A stretch of DNA of 64,000 nucleotides from Arcicella rosea (GTDB lineage Bacteria; Bacteroidota; Bacteroidia; Cytophagales; Spirosomataceae): contig NZ_JACHKT010000006.1 of assembly GCF_014204325.1 (NCBI RefSeq), positions 124,001 through 188,000 of the forward strand, in the 5' to 3' direction. Below the pieces are notes generated by a model that was not told where the DNA came from, did not search any database, and was given only the letters and a program-made list of their open reading frames with translations. Shown here piece by piece: positions 27,459 to 36,352 of this stretch. Each line of letters starts with the position of its first letter. Within the stretch, counting starts at the first letter, position 1. The position numbers and the translations under genes were made by a program.

Positions 27459-28693
27459 TTTGTCTTTTTTGTACTTGGCATTTTAGGCATAAACGGATTT
27501 GAAGCGTTGGTTTCTGTTGGAGCAGATTGATTGATACCCGTGGCGACTAAATAGCCTTCTTTCATACTTCCACTTACTTGGGTAAAAGCACCATCATTCA
27601 ACCCTTTGATTACTTGTATAGGAATTACGTCTTTATCTTTTATGACCCACAAAAAACCCTTTGTACCATTCGTTTCAACGATTTCTTGTTTCTTCAATTC
27701 ACTATTATCTGATATTTTTTGTAACCAGAATTTTTTAGTGTTTTCTGAAAGAGAAACCGCATTCTGAATATATTCGGCTGTTGGCGTAAAGGCAAAAGCA
27801 CTTGTAGCTACTTTAAGCACATTTTTTTGTTCTTGAATAGAAATATTGGCATTGACCGTCAGTCCCGGAATTAATTTCAAGGCTGGATTGGGTACTTCAA
27901 TAATCACCACATAATTCACCACGCTCGACACCACCACAGGCGAATGTCTAATCTGAGTAACTTCACCCGAAAAGACATCATTCGGATAAGCATCAACCGT
28001 GAAAATAGCTTTTTGTCCAACTTTCAATTGACCAATATCAGCTTCATCAACATTGGCTTGTACTTGCATTTTTTTAAGATTATTTGCGATGGTAAAAAGT
28101 ACGGGACTGGTAAAACTGGCGATTACCATATTCCCAATCTGAACATTACGGGCGATAATTAAACCACTGATGGGTGCTTTTATGGTACAATACCGCAAAT
28201 TAATTGCAGCTTTATTCACTATAGATTTTGCAGAAACTACATTACTTTTGGCGGTTTGATAGGTCGTTAGTGCCAAGTCATAATCAACTTGTGCAATTAC
28301 TTTATTTTCAAACAAAAATGATGCTCTCTTAAACTCTCTTTGGGCTTGTTCAAAGGCTACTTGTGCTCTTTGTAAAGCTGCCAAAGCATCTAATTTTGTA
28401 GCGTAATAGAGCGTAGTATCCAATACAGCTAAGATTTGATTCTTTTTTACGACCGTATTAAAATCAGCTTTGATACTGGCAATCGTTCCCGAAACCTGTA
28501 CGCCCACATCTACCGAAGTATCCGCAGCCATTGTTCCAGTAGCCGTTATCAATACCTTTACGTCGCCCCTTTCAATGCTTACACTTCGCCAATAATATAC
28601 TTTAGCCTTGTTTTGGCTTTGATAGTAGTAAAACCCTAAAGCGGAAATCACCACCACAACAAGAACACTAATGATGATACTTTTCTTTGTCAT
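27455..28693 (-). CDS. MacA/HlyD-type periplasmic adaptor protein
   Basis: A 412-residue membrane-fusion protein. It has an N-terminal anchor (IIISVLVVVVISALGFYYY), a lipoyl-like barrel (ISGLIIARNVQIGNMVIASF half-motif), a coiled-coil hairpin (about 95-165, LAALQRAQVAFEQAQREFKRA), and a beta-barrel. It is the first gene of the adaptor-ATPase-permease operon and links the permease to an outer-membrane channel. Confidence 0.93.
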   Translation of the reverse strand: MTKKSIIISVLVVVVISALGFYYYQSQNKAKVYYWRSVSIERGDVKVLITATGTMAADTSVDVGVQVSGTIASIKADFNTVVKKNQILAVLDTTLYYATKLDALAALQRAQVAFEQAQREFKRASFLFENKVIAQVDYDLALTTYQTAKSNVVSAKSIVNKAAINLRYCTIKAPISGLIIARNVQIGNMVIASFTSPVLFTIANNLKKMQVQANVDEADIGQLKVGQKAIFTVDAYPNDVFSGEVTQIRHSPVVVSSVVNYVVIIEVPNPALKLIPGLTVNANISIQEQKNVLKVATSAFAFTPTAEYIQNAVSLSENTKKFWLQKISDNSELKKQEIVETNGTKGFLWVIKDKDVIPIQVIKGLNDGAFTQVSGSMKEGYLVATGINQSAPTETNASNPFMPKMPSTKKTK

Positions 28694-28815
28694 ATTAGTA
28701 AATTTTCAAAATCAATCATTTAAGCGGTAATTAGTAAATAGCGATTGGTGATTAAAACCACAAACCTTTAATTATCAAATACTTGTAAATAATTAGCATA
28801 AAGCTTAGAGCATAA

Positions 28816-29256
28816 TTATACTTTGATGATAGGTTCTAAAATGACTTTTGTTTTGATAGAATTAGAAATGGCACAAGCTTTTTCGCTCTTTTCAAGTATT
28901 TTTCGTAATTGTTCTTCATGTTTTAAAGTCGGTACTACAATGGTTGGTTTTAGTAAGATTTCCGTTACTGCCAATTTCCCATCCAATTTTTCAACCGTAC
29001 CAACGGCATTACTTTCAAAACTGATAAATTCAAATTTTGAGTTTTCGGCAATGTCCAAAAAAGTAGCCATCAAACAACTATTGATTGCTGCCACAAATAA
29101 GTGTTCGGGAGTCCAAATGTTTTTCATTCCTTTCGGAAATTCTGGAGGAGTAGCTACCTCAATTTGACTAGGTAAAACAGGAGACGTTAAAATTCCTTTT
29201 CGTTCAGCATTCCACCGAAGATTCACTTCGTAAGTATGAGTATTAGAATTATCCAT
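28816..29256 (-). CDS. OsmC/Ohr-family protein
   Basis: A 146-residue OsmC-fold protein. TPEHLFVAAINSCLMATF holds the first family Cys, and ILEKSEKACAISNSI holds the second, the pair that reduces organic hydroperoxides. It lies downstream of a terminator and of the BON gene in the stress island and probably detoxifies peroxides. Confidence 0.88.
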   Translation of the reverse strand: MDNSNTHTYEVNLRWNAERKGILTSPVLPSQIEVATPPEFPKGMKNIWTPEHLFVAAINSCLMATFLDIAENSKFEFISFESNAVGTVEKLDGKLAVTEILLKPTIVVPTLKHEEQLRKILEKSEKACAISNSIKTKVILEPIIKV

Positions 29257-29269
29257 AGTATTTTATAAA

Positions 29270-29301
29270 AAAAGGAGTGAAAAAAAATCCACTCCTTTTT
29301 C
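29270..29301 (-). terminator. Terminator after the BON-domain gene
   Basis: AAAAAGGAGTG (29270-29280) pairs with CACTCCTTTTT (29291-29301) around an A-rich loop, with A- and T-runs at both ends. It separates the BON gene from the OsmC gene and could work in both directions. Confidence 0.75.
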
Positions 29302-29311
29302 TTTAGAATTT

Positions 29312-29986
29312 TTAATCCATTAAAGCATATTCGTATTCAACTTCCAATTCGTTATCTACCATCCAAACGCCTGGTGCATTCCAAGCTATTCGAGCCGCTT
29401 CATCTTTTTGATACCAAGAATCTACACTTCCAGTTAAGGTAACTATATGACCATCAACATTGATGTTAATATGCTCGTCGTCGATTGCCCAATTACGTTT
29501 TAAGGCGTCTTCGATGTCACTTTTTTTAATGTCATTCTGGATTTCTGATTTTATCAAAATATCGTTAGAAACACCCGTAACGCCCATAAGTTTATCAACA
29601 GCATGTTTTGCAGCATTTCTTTGATAATTCCAATGAACTTCACCTTCTAAGGTAACCCAGCCTTTTTCTACTTTTACTTTAATTTTACTATCAGGAACTT
29701 CCAAATTCCATTTAAAAGCACTTAAAATTTCGTCAGCAATTTCGTTATCATCTTTTTTAGATGTATCTGACTTAAATTTCACTTCTATTTTTTCTACTAC
29801 AACCTTTACGCCTATGATATTCTTAGCCGCTTTTTCTGCCTCAAATTTTTTAGAGTAACTATCCACACTACCCGACAAAGTAACGACTCCATCCTTTACC
29901 GTAACACCGATTTCTGCAGCGTGCAATAAAGGTTCCCATTTGATAGCATTTTGTACATCCTTCTGTAATTCCTCGTTAGTTTTCAT
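29312..29986 (-). CDS. Triple BON-domain protein
   Basis: A 224-residue protein made of three BON domains (about 3-70, 76-145, 150-218), each with a pattern like VKDGVVTLSGSVDSYSKKFEAEKAA. The second instance reads VEKGWVTLEGEVHWNYQR and the third VDGHIVTLTGSVDSWYQKDE. BON domains bind membranes or lipids and are common in osmotic-stress proteins such as OsmY. The start at 29986 is preferred over an ATG at 30043 because the shared stress promoter lies at 30048-30086, which leaves a normal leader only for the shorter form. No signal peptide is seen, so it may be cytoplasmic. Confidence 0.9.
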   Translation of the reverse strand: MKTNEELQKDVQNAIKWEPLLHAAEIGVTVKDGVVTLSGSVDSYSKKFEAEKAAKNIIGVKVVVEKIEVKFKSDTSKKDDNEIADEILSAFKWNLEVPDSKIKVKVEKGWVTLEGEVHWNYQRNAAKHAVDKLMGVTGVSNDILIKSEIQNDIKKSDIEDALKRNWAIDDEHININVDGHIVTLTGSVDSWYQKDEAARIAWNAPGVWMVDNELEVEYEYALMD

Positions 29987-30047
29987 GGTATTTGTTTTTA
30001 GCGTGAAAGTGTTTTCACAGTATAAAGTTGGGAGGTTAGACATTAAG

Positions 30048-30086
30048 AAGTGTTACAACATTACAGGAAATAGTTGCGTTATTCAC
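30048..30086 (-). promoter_or_regulatory. Shared stress-promoter motif, copy 1
   Basis: AAGTGTTAC (30048-30056), then exactly 24 bp, then ATTCAC (30081-30086). Read on the coding strand this is GTGAAT-N24-GTAACACTT, 62 bp upstream of the BON start. The same pair at the same spacing occurs at 35524-35562 and 37023-37061. Confidence 0.65.
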
Positions 30087-30190
30087 TGATTATCAAAATG
30101 TTGTCTATTATAAAAATGCTACTATTTAAACTGATTAATCAAGTTATACTTAATCAGTTGTTAATTTAATTTCGTGATATTCAAACCCGT

Positions 30191-30236
30191 TTTTTCCTTT
30201 TATGAGGTGAATTAGTTCGCCTCATAAGAGGAAAAA
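30191..30236. terminator. Strong bidirectional hairpin
   Basis: TTTTTCC and TTATGAGG on the left face CCTCATAA and GGAAAAA on the right around a 12-nt loop, with small internal mismatches. It lies between the BON promoter and the HAD pseudogene and ends with A/T-runs on both sides. Confidence 0.7.
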
Positions 30237-30253
30237 CAAATGTTGAAAAAATC

Positions 30254-30473
30254 TTAAAATAAGCACGCAATAATCGTTTTTATAACAAGTTTGGTTTCAT
30301 TGATTGCATGAATGATAGCGGTTTTCTCTGACAAAGACAGGTCTTCCGAATAACATAATTCCCAATTTAACATTAGTCAAAAGTATATTGAGTAAATGGG
30401 CGGTTTCGCTATCAATAGACGATTTGCTTTCGGCAAGTGTTCCATCTAGGTCAAAAATGATAAGTTGTTTCAT
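30254..30473 (-). pseudogene. HAD-family (phosphomannomutase-type) phosphatase, internally deleted
   Basis: The reading starts MKQLIIFDLDGTLAESKSSI, with the HAD nucleophile motif DLDGT, and continues to LLTNVKLGIM. It then jumps frame to EDLSLSEKTAIIHAINE, a block that lies much further along in intact relatives. Most of the protein is missing. The start codon coincides with the left end of the IS3-family element, which regenerates an ATG at the junction. The gene was originally downstream of the 118-residue gene at 31887-32243. Confidence 0.75.
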
Positions 30474-30514
30474 GTGCTTGCCTAAAATAGGTTGACATAA
30501 AAATCAACTTATCT

Positions 30515-30907
30515 ATGAGCAAATCGAAATCAGATTCTAAAAAAAGTACAAATTTAAAAATTCGTCAACGACGGATTTTTAGTGAATCGTTCAAACGAGA
30601 AAAAGTTCAAGAGTTAACAGCTGGGCTTTATACCGTGCATTCTTTTAGTAAATTGTGGGAAGTAGCTCCTTATACGGTTTATCGTTGGATTTACAAATAT
30701 TCTCCACAACACAAAAAAGGAACAGTCATGGTTGTACAACAAGAAAGTGAAGCACAAAAGACTGCTGAATTGTTAGCTCAAGTAGCCGAACTTGAACGTC
30801 GCTTAGGGCAAAAACAAATGCAATTAGACTATCTTGAAAAGCTAGTAGAGTTGGCATCGAAAGAATATGACATAGATATAAAAAAAAACTTCAAAGTCAA
30901 ACTTTAG
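30515..30907 (+). CDS. IS3-family transposase OrfA
   Basis: A 130-residue DNA-binding subunit. It has a helix-turn-helix region (FSESFKREKVQELTAGLYTV to WEVAPYTVYRWIYKY) and a C-terminal coiled coil (AELLAQVAELERRLGQKQMQ). Near its end an A9 run (about 30880-30888) offers a -1 slip into the orfB frame, which would give the OrfAB transposase (continuing LQSQTLEYFRLHTRHYS). Confidence 0.93.
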   Translation: MSKSKSDSKKSTNLKIRQRRIFSESFKREKVQELTAGLYTVHSFSKLWEVAPYTVYRWIYKYSPQHKKGTVMVVQQESEAQKTAELLAQVAELERRLGQKQMQLDYLEKLVELASKEYDIDIKKNFKVKL

Positions 30908-30918
30908 AATATTTTCGG

Positions 30919-31824
30919 TTGCATACTCGTCATTATTCAATGAGTGATTTATTCAAGCTTTGTGATATTTCAAGACAGGCTCATCATCAGCGACTTATCA
31001 GAGAAAAGCACTGGGCTTTATTAGAGTACTTGGTTGTCGGTTTAATTATGCAAATAAGGGAAATACATCCTGGCATGGGTTTAAGAGTGATTTACGACAT
31101 TCTTAAACCCAATGGATTAGGTCGTGATGCCTTTATTAGTATCGGACTTAGCTATGGATTTAGATTGATTACTTACAAAAATCAAATTAGAACCACTTTT
31201 TCAAGTCCATTTAGTCGTTACAAAAACCTGTTAGTTGATAAACAGCTCAATAATATTGACCAGTTGTGGACAAGTGATATTACATATTATAACATCGCTG
31301 ATAAATTTTACTATATCGTCATGATTATAGATGTTTATTCTCGAAAAATAATAGGCTATTCCACAGCTGATAATATGAGAGCAGAAAACAATTGTCATGC
31401 TCTTGAAATGGCTTTTTCAACTCGTAAAAAGAAGAAGTTTACAAACCTCATCCACCATTCTGACAGAGGTGGACAATACATTAGTGATGACTATGTCACT
31501 TTACTCAAAAATGCTCACATAGCGATAAGTATGTGTAATGAGGTACATGAAAATAGCCATATTGAAAGAGTGAATGGAACTATTAAAAATCAATATCTAA
31601 GATATTGGGAAAGTACAAGCCTTGAGGAGTTAAAAACTAACGTCAAAAAGGCTATTGATACTTACAACAATAAACGACCACATAGTTCTTTAGGAAAAAG
31701 AACGCCAGACTCGTTTGAACAATACATCAAAGAACTAGAGGTCGATAAAAGACCTAAATTAAACATTTGGACATCCGATGGAACAAAAAAAACAGACCCA
31801 AATCAAACTATATTACAATTTTAA
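30919..31824 (+). CDS. IS3-family transposase OrfB (DDE integrase domain)
   Basis: A 301-residue catalytic subunit; the frame is open upstream to the slippery run, so it is probably made as an OrfAB fusion. It has an HTH_21-like N-terminus and an rve domain with the DDE acids: first D in WTSDITYY, second in HHSDRGGQYIS, and E in NSHIERVNGTIKNQYL. The end PHSSLGKRTPDSFEQ is typical of the family. Confidence 0.94.
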   Translation: MHTRHYSMSDLFKLCDISRQAHHQRLIREKHWALLEYLVVGLIMQIREIHPGMGLRVIYDILKPNGLGRDAFISIGLSYGFRLITYKNQIRTTFSSPFSRYKNLLVDKQLNNIDQLWTSDITYYNIADKFYYIVMIIDVYSRKIIGYSTADNMRAENNCHALEMAFSTRKKKKFTNLIHHSDRGGQYISDDYVTLLKNAHIAISMCNEVHENSHIERVNGTIKNQYLRYWESTSLEELKTNVKKAIDTYNNKRPHSSLGKRTPDSFEQYIKELEVDKRPKLNIWTSDGTKKTDPNQTILQF

Positions 31825-31886
31825 GTACATTGAACAGGAGTATAAATCTGTCAACCTATTTTAGGCAAGCACATCATTGAGGTATT

Positions 31887-32243
31887 TTACAAATTCGCCA
31901 ATTCCCACAGCCATTGAGCCATCTTTTCATTCATTGAAGAGGTTAGAATAATCATCAAATTAAGTCCTTTTTTAGTCATTCTCCAGTCGATATTTAAAGT
32001 ACTAATATCTGCATTGTACACATATATCTTTTTGAAGTGTTGTTCACTATTGATGCCTGCCAAACGACAAACTGCCAAAGATTTTTGGATAGCCTCCAAA
32101 ATATTTTCTTGAGAAGTTTCTTCTGTAACAGTTAAGTGTTCTAGTGAATATTGTCGCATAGCGTGATGAATAGCCTCTTCAAAATCAGTTAGTTCCATCT
32201 GATTTTTATCCGAGAAGCAAAAGGACAGTTCATGCGTTTTCAT
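31887..32243 (-). CDS. Conserved hypothetical protein, 118 residues
   Basis: No family is recognised. The start is the ATG at 32243 (MKTHELSFCFSDKNQMELTD), because an upstream ATG adds only an unlikely hydrophobic tail. Predicted mixed alpha/beta, soluble, with one central Cys (SLAVCRLAG) and a hydrophobic C-terminus (MIILTSSMNEKMAQWLWELA). It sits 46 bp downstream of the aldehyde dehydrogenase gene and originally just upstream of the HAD gene, within the stress island. Confidence 0.6.
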   Translation of the reverse strand: MKTHELSFCFSDKNQMELTDFEEAIHHAMRQYSLEHLTVTEETSQENILEAIQKSLAVCRLAGINSEQHFKKIYVYNADISTLNIDWRMTKKGLNLMIILTSSMNEKMAQWLWELANL

Positions 32244-32289
32244 AGTAATAGATTTAAAGATAAGCACTAGCAATTTTCTTTAGGAACAA

Positions 32290-33672
32290 TCAAAAAGGGT
32301 CATCCAGATTACTTACCCGAATCAGCTTTTTGTTCACAAATTCATCTATTCCAAGTTCAGAAAGTTCACGACCATAGCCAGAGCCTTTGGTTCCGCCAAA
32401 AGGTAAATCAGCCTGAGTCCAAGTTGGGTGATTGATAAATACCATTCCAGTATCAATCTGATTCGCCAATCGTTCACCCCTTGCAATATCCTGTGTAAAA
32501 ATAGATCCTCCTAAACCAAATGGAGAGTCATTGGCTAATTCAATGGCTGCTTGTTCATCTTTTACACGGTAAAAAGTAGCTACAGGTCCAAATAATTCTT
32601 CATAATAAACAGGATTATCGCTTTGGATATTTGTCAAAATTGTTGGTTGTACAAATGCTCCTTCACTATCAACTCGCTTACCACCTAAAATGATTTTTGC
32701 ACCTCCTTTTACTGCCCTATCAATCTGTTGAACAATTTGCACGGCAGCATCTTCACTACTTAAAGGACCGAGGTCAGTATCTTTGTGCATAGGATCACCA
32801 ACTTTTAACAGTGCCATTTTATCAGTAAATTTTTTCAAAAATTCATCTGCAATAGCTTCTACAGCGATAAATCTTTTAGAAGCGATACAACATTCTCCAT
32901 TGTTATTGATTCTGCCTATAATCGCCCAATCAACGGTTTTATCAATATCAGCGTCTTCAAGTATAATGAAGGCATCGCTCCCTCCTAATTCTAAAACAGA
33001 TTTTTTTAGATATTTCCCTGCTTCCGAGGCTAGGCTTGCTCCTGCGGCTTCACTACCTGTGAGCGATACACCTTTGATTCTTTTGTCTGAAACCAATGCC
33101 GAAGCACGTTTTCCCGATATTAAAAGATTAGTATAAAGCCCTTTAGGAGAACCTGCCTCAAGGAATAGTTCTTCTATGGCAATGCCACACTGGGGTACTA
33201 ATGAGGCATGTTTCACTAATATAGTATTGCCAATCATGATATTTGGGGCAGCAAATCGGGCAACTTGATAAAAGGGGAAGTTCCAAGGCTCTACACCAAA
33301 CAATACTCCAATAGGACTGTATCGGATAAGTGCCGTTCCGTGTTCGGGAGCAAGAACTTTATCGGCAAGAAATGTCGCTCCATGGGTTGCATAATAATCG
33401 AAAATATCGGCACTGAGTAGAATCTCCCCCTCTGCTTGAGCAATGAGTTTTCCCATTTCTAGCGTAATCATTTGGGCAAGCGACTCCTTTTTTGCCCGCA
33501 TCAGGCTTGCTACTTTATGCAGTAATTTGGCTCGTACCTCATAGCTAGTATGTTTCCAATCGTCAAAAGCTTTTGTAGCTTTTCCAACGGCACTATCAAC
33601 AGTCGAATCGGTCATTTCATCAAATGATTTTATGACTTTATTCGTTGCAGGATTTATCGTTTGTATAGACAT
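32290..33672 (-). CDS. NAD(P)-dependent succinate-semialdehyde dehydrogenase-like aldehyde dehydrogenase
   Basis: A 460-residue aldehyde dehydrogenase. It has the NAD-binding SLTGSEAAG, the catalytic Glu in VLELGGSDAF, and the catalytic Cys in NNGECCIASKRF. The compact length and the end TKGSGYGRELSELGIDEFVN fit the GabD/Sad branch that oxidises succinate semialdehyde, though other aldehydes are possible. It is leftward, after the 2-hydroxyacid dehydrogenase gene, in the stress island. Confidence 0.92.
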   Translation of the reverse strand: MSIQTINPATNKVIKSFDEMTDSTVDSAVGKATKAFDDWKHTSYEVRAKLLHKVASLMRAKKESLAQMITLEMGKLIAQAEGEILLSADIFDYYATHGATFLADKVLAPEHGTALIRYSPIGVLFGVEPWNFPFYQVARFAAPNIMIGNTILVKHASLVPQCGIAIEELFLEAGSPKGLYTNLLISGKRASALVSDKRIKGVSLTGSEAAGASLASEAGKYLKKSVLELGGSDAFIILEDADIDKTVDWAIIGRINNNGECCIASKRFIAVEAIADEFLKKFTDKMALLKVGDPMHKDTDLGPLSSEDAAVQIVQQIDRAVKGGAKIILGGKRVDSEGAFVQPTILTNIQSDNPVYYEELFGPVATFYRVKDEQAAIELANDSPFGLGGSIFTQDIARGERLANQIDTGMVFINHPTWTQADLPFGGTKGSGYGRELSELGIDEFVNKKLIRVSNLDDPF

Positions 33673-33720
33673 AATTTTATTTAGATTATTCTTGATTTAC
33701 ATGTATCTCAATCAATTTGG

Positions 33721-34716
33721 TTATGACATAACTACTTCATTCTCTAGTACCAATCCTTGTTCAAAATCGGTGAAGTTTTTTAAGGTAATTTTCATGATTT
33801 GCTCTACAGCTTCCTTCGTAAAGAAACCCTGATGTGGTGTAATAAGGACGTTATGAAAAGCCATTAATCGTTCAATGATGTCGTCTTGAATAATTGTTTC
33901 GGAAAAGTCTTTAAAAAACAAGCCGTCTTCTTGTTCATAAACATCTATTCCTAAATATCCCAACTTCTTACTTTTCAGGGCAATAATAACATCTTCTGTT
34001 TTAATTAAACCTCCCCTACTGGTATTAATCAGCATTACTCCTTCTTTCATTTTATCGAATGCCGTAGCATCCAAAAGATGGTGAGATTTTTCTGTAAGTG
34101 GACAATGCAACGAAATAATATCGGCATTTTTTAATACCTCATCAAAAGATTGGTATTCCACCCCTATCGCTTTTAAGTTTTCCGATTCGACAAGGTCGTA
34201 TGCAATAATTTTGCAACCAAAGCCTAGCATGATTTTACAAAAGACAGCACCTATTTTACCCGTTCCAATTACCCCAACAGTTTTCTGATATAGATTAAAT
34301 CCTAGCAGATTATCTAGCGAAAAATCTCCCTCACGTACTCTATTATAAACTTTGTGTGTTTTCCTGTTCAAGGTCAAAATCAAGGCAATAGCGTGTTCTG
34401 CAACGGCTTGAGGAGAATAAGCGGGTACTCGCAATACCTTTATATTATACTTTTTAGCAGCCTGAATATCTATATTATTAAAACCCGCACTTCGCAAATC
34501 AATCAATTTTACACCAAGCTTCGCTAATTTTTCTATTACTTTTTCATTCAATTTATCACTCACAAAAACACATACACCTTCAAAGCCTTCGGCTAAATTG
34601 GTAGTATTGGCATTTAAGGATGCCTCAAAATAGGTCAAATCATGCTTAAAGTCAATATTAAGCCTATCCAGATAGGCTTGTTCATACGATTGAGTACTAA
34701 AAACGGCTATTTTCAT
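33721..34716 (-). CDS. D-2-hydroxyacid dehydrogenase (D-lactate dehydrogenase-like)
   Basis: A 331-residue NAD-dependent dehydrogenase of the LdhA type. It has VGVIGTGKIGAVFCKIM (Rossmann loop), the substrate Arg in LIDLRSAGFNN, and the catalytic His in LITPHQGFFTKEAVEQI. It would interconvert pyruvate and D-lactate. The gene order with the acidic protein and the release-factor-like gene upstream suggests one transcript from the promoter at 35524-35562. Confidence 0.92.
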   Translation of the reverse strand: MKIAVFSTQSYEQAYLDRLNIDFKHDLTYFEASLNANTTNLAEGFEGVCVFVSDKLNEKVIEKLAKLGVKLIDLRSAGFNNIDIQAAKKYNIKVLRVPAYSPQAVAEHAIALILTLNRKTHKVYNRVREGDFSLDNLLGFNLYQKTVGVIGTGKIGAVFCKIMLGFGCKIIAYDLVESENLKAIGVEYQSFDEVLKNADIISLHCPLTEKSHHLLDATAFDKMKEGVMLINTSRGGLIKTEDVIIALKSKKLGYLGIDVYEQEDGLFFKDFSETIIQDDIIERLMAFHNVLITPHQGFFTKEAVEQIMKITLKNFTDFEQGLVLENEVVMS

Positions 34717-34730
34717 AATTTCTTTATCAA

Positions 34731-35060
34731 TTATTCTCTTTCTTCCTCTAAGTCGATATGATTGTCCCCACCAATGCTATAGTAGTTATTTTCTTCATCT
34801 TCGCTACCAACACGCTCTTGTTCGTCATCCAATTCTGACCCTGGCACATCTAAATCATCACCAGATTTATCATCTTCAAAGCTCTTTTCGTTCCATTCCT
34901 CATCAGTCTCATTGAGTACTTTTGTACTCGAAATATTTTCAGGATCAATATCTTCTTCCTCCTTATAATTTTGATAAATATCCTCGCTGGCAGGATATGA
35001 AAAATCTATTTCGCTCTTTTCTGAAATAGGTTTTTGGGTATGCTTATGAAGCTTTTTCAT
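34731..35060 (-). CDS. Small highly acidic protein
   Basis: A 109-residue protein from the ATG at 35060 (MKKLHKHTQKPISEKSEIDF). After a basic start it is dominated by Asp and Glu (EEEDIDPENI, SGDDLDVPGSELDDEQ) with no hydrophobic core, so it is probably disordered. Similar short acidic proteins accompany stress genes in Bacteroidota; no function is known. It overlaps the upstream gene by 17 bp, which suggests translational coupling. Confidence 0.65.
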   Translation of the reverse strand: MKKLHKHTQKPISEKSEIDFSYPASEDIYQNYKEEEDIDPENISSTKVLNETDEEWNEKSFEDDKSGDDLDVPGSELDDEQERVGSEDEENNYYSIGGDNHIDLEEERE

Positions 35061-35457
35061 CTGAATATATTTTAAGAAAAAAGGATTTAACAAAGGCATG
35101 TCGCTGATTTTCAGACATTTTATCCGCCTCTTCGATACTAATATTAATCTTATCGAAATGGTGATTTTTTTCCAAAATATTCAATAATTCAACCTTAGCG
35201 TCTGTCGGACCAAAAAGAATTACTTCATCATATTTTTTAATAATGTCTCCTAATTCATCATAAAAACGCCTTTGTTTCAGTTGCTCTTTATTGTACAGCA
35301 AGCTTTCGCTTCTATTCAGAGTTTCATCTCGATTCTCGTGATTAATGTTAGATTCCATGATTTCAGTTTCCATCGAATCTCTTGTATATTCCATCAAATA
35401 AGCTACTGAATAATCCATCCAAATGCCTAAATATTGTGTTGGCTTTATGATTTCCAT
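35044..35457 (-). CDS. Conserved protein, possibly eRF1-like (baeRF) fold
   Basis: A 137-residue protein. LGIWMDYSVAYLMEYT at the start and YDEVILFGPTDAKVELLNIL in the middle recall the bacterial eRF1-like/host-attachment proteins, in which a similar strand-loop-helix recurs. The assignment is from memory and uncertain. It is the first gene after the stress promoter at 35524-35562 and is followed by the acidic-protein gene. Confidence 0.6.
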   Translation of the reverse strand: MEIIKPTQYLGIWMDYSVAYLMEYTRDSMETEIMESNINHENRDETLNRSESLLYNKEQLKQRRFYDELGDIIKKYDEVILFGPTDAKVELLNILEKNHHFDKINISIEEADKMSENQRHAFVKSFFLKIYSDEKAS

Positions 35458-35523
35458 CGTATTTACTTACAGCCTGCGAATATGTTTTCGCAACTGAACA
35501 AAGATGAGGAAGTATTGAGGATA

Positions 35524-35562
35524 AAGTATTACAGAATTTTTGTAAAGAGTTATAACATTCAC
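35524..35562 (-). promoter_or_regulatory. Shared stress-promoter motif, copy 2
   Basis: AAGTATTAC (35524-35532), 24 bp, ATTCAC (35557-35562). It lies 67 bp before the start of the eRF1-like gene. One base differs from the other two copies. Confidence 0.62.
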
Positions 35563-35600
35563 AGTTTTGCCAATGCTAGTGCTAAATTTTAAGTGATTTT

Positions 35601-35882
35601 TTAAGGTAATAATTTTTTAAGAGGTATCTTCGATTTAGCTTTTTGATGACATTGTGTGATACTCAGTAAAATTAAATTAGCCACAATAATTAATAGTAAA
35701 TGAATTCCTTGACCGCAATGCAAAGTGAAAAATTCAATTGCCCAAATCGCAGTTATGACTCCTGAAATTATGTAAAGTAGATACGCTACAATATTAGGGT
35801 TTTGTACTTGATGTACAGATTTGAAATCTGTTTGTCGAGAATACGTATATAATTTATGAAGTCTAAAATTGAATGCCCTCAT
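35601..35882 (-). CDS. Small two-helix membrane protein, DUF5670/lmo0937-like
   Basis: A 93-residue protein. After a polar N-terminus come two helices (about 30-50, YLLYIISGVITAIWAIEFF; about 57-75, GIHLLLIIVANLILLSI). The W-A-I-E-F-F / G-x-x-I-H-L-L-L pattern recalls the short lmo0937/DUF5670 stress membrane proteins. The N-terminal extension is unusual, so the true start may be internal. Confidence 0.5.
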   Translation of the reverse strand: MRAFNFRLHKLYTYSRQTDFKSVHQVQNPNIVAYLLYIISGVITAIWAIEFFTLHCGQGIHLLLIIVANLILLSITQCHQKAKSKIPLKKLLP

Positions 35883-35943
35883 ATTTTTGGTTTTTATAAA
35901 ATTATAGCTGACTCTTTTAATGTATATAAAACCCTATCGCTAA

Positions 35944-36171
35944 TCAATATACGTTTAGCTTTCCTCTCATATCATGCTTGTCAATCATACACCATACTTG
36001 CTGAAAAATTATTGGCTTATCATATTCTATTTTTTGCATATCAAACTTAGCGTAACTAAAATTTCCTGTTTTAAGACGCCATAAAACCTCAAAACTAGTT
36101 GGAACTACAATGTTATTTATCTTTTTGTAATTAGCCATTTGAATACCCCATGTTTCTAAGAGACTGTTCAT
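35944..36171 (-). pseudogene. C-terminal remnant, DUF6544-like
   Basis: A 75-residue reading frame whose middle (INNIVVPTSFEVLWRLKTGN, then FSYAKFDMQKIEYDKP) resembles the end of DUF6544-type proteins. No N-terminal domain precedes it, so it is probably a fragment. Function unknown. Confidence 0.45.
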
Positions 36172-36190
36172 TAAACTATGTTAATCTAAT

Positions 36191-36343
36191 TTAGAACTTA
36201 AAAAAAGGGTTACTCTTTCTTCGTCGTTTTTCCTGCAAAGACAAACGTAAAGGTTTGTCAAGTATTTCTCCACCAGCCCAAAGCATTTCGTCATCAGGAT
36301 GAGCCACAATAATTGCTACTGATTTGAATACTTTATCATGCAC
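36191..36343 (-). pseudogene. PIG-L/LmbE-type deacetylase, N-terminal fragment
   Basis: The frame VFKSVAIIVAHPDDEMLWAGG carries the AHPDDE zinc-binding motif of PIG-L N-acetylglucosaminyl deacetylases. It stops after about 50 residues (GEILDKPLRLSLQEKRRRK). Normal members have over 200 residues. It lies 10 bp after the DUF4136-like gene on the same strand. Confidence 0.7.
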
Positions 36344-36352
36344 AACAAATGA

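Larger units (their letters stand above)
30473..31873 (+). mobile_element. IS3-family insertion sequence, complete
   Basis: A 1401-bp element. Terminal inverted repeats of about 25 bp match perfectly (outer end TGTGCTTGCC, inner end GGTTGACA). It is flanked by a 3-bp direct repeat TCA (30470-30472 and 31874-31876), as usual for IS3 elements. It holds overlapping orfA and orfB with an A9 slippery run between them. Perfect ends and intact genes indicate a recent insertion that could still be active. Confidence 0.92.

Noticed and set aside
32783-33136. 117-codon open frame on the plus strand
   Set aside because: Antisense to the aldehyde dehydrogenase core, whose catalytic motifs are clear.
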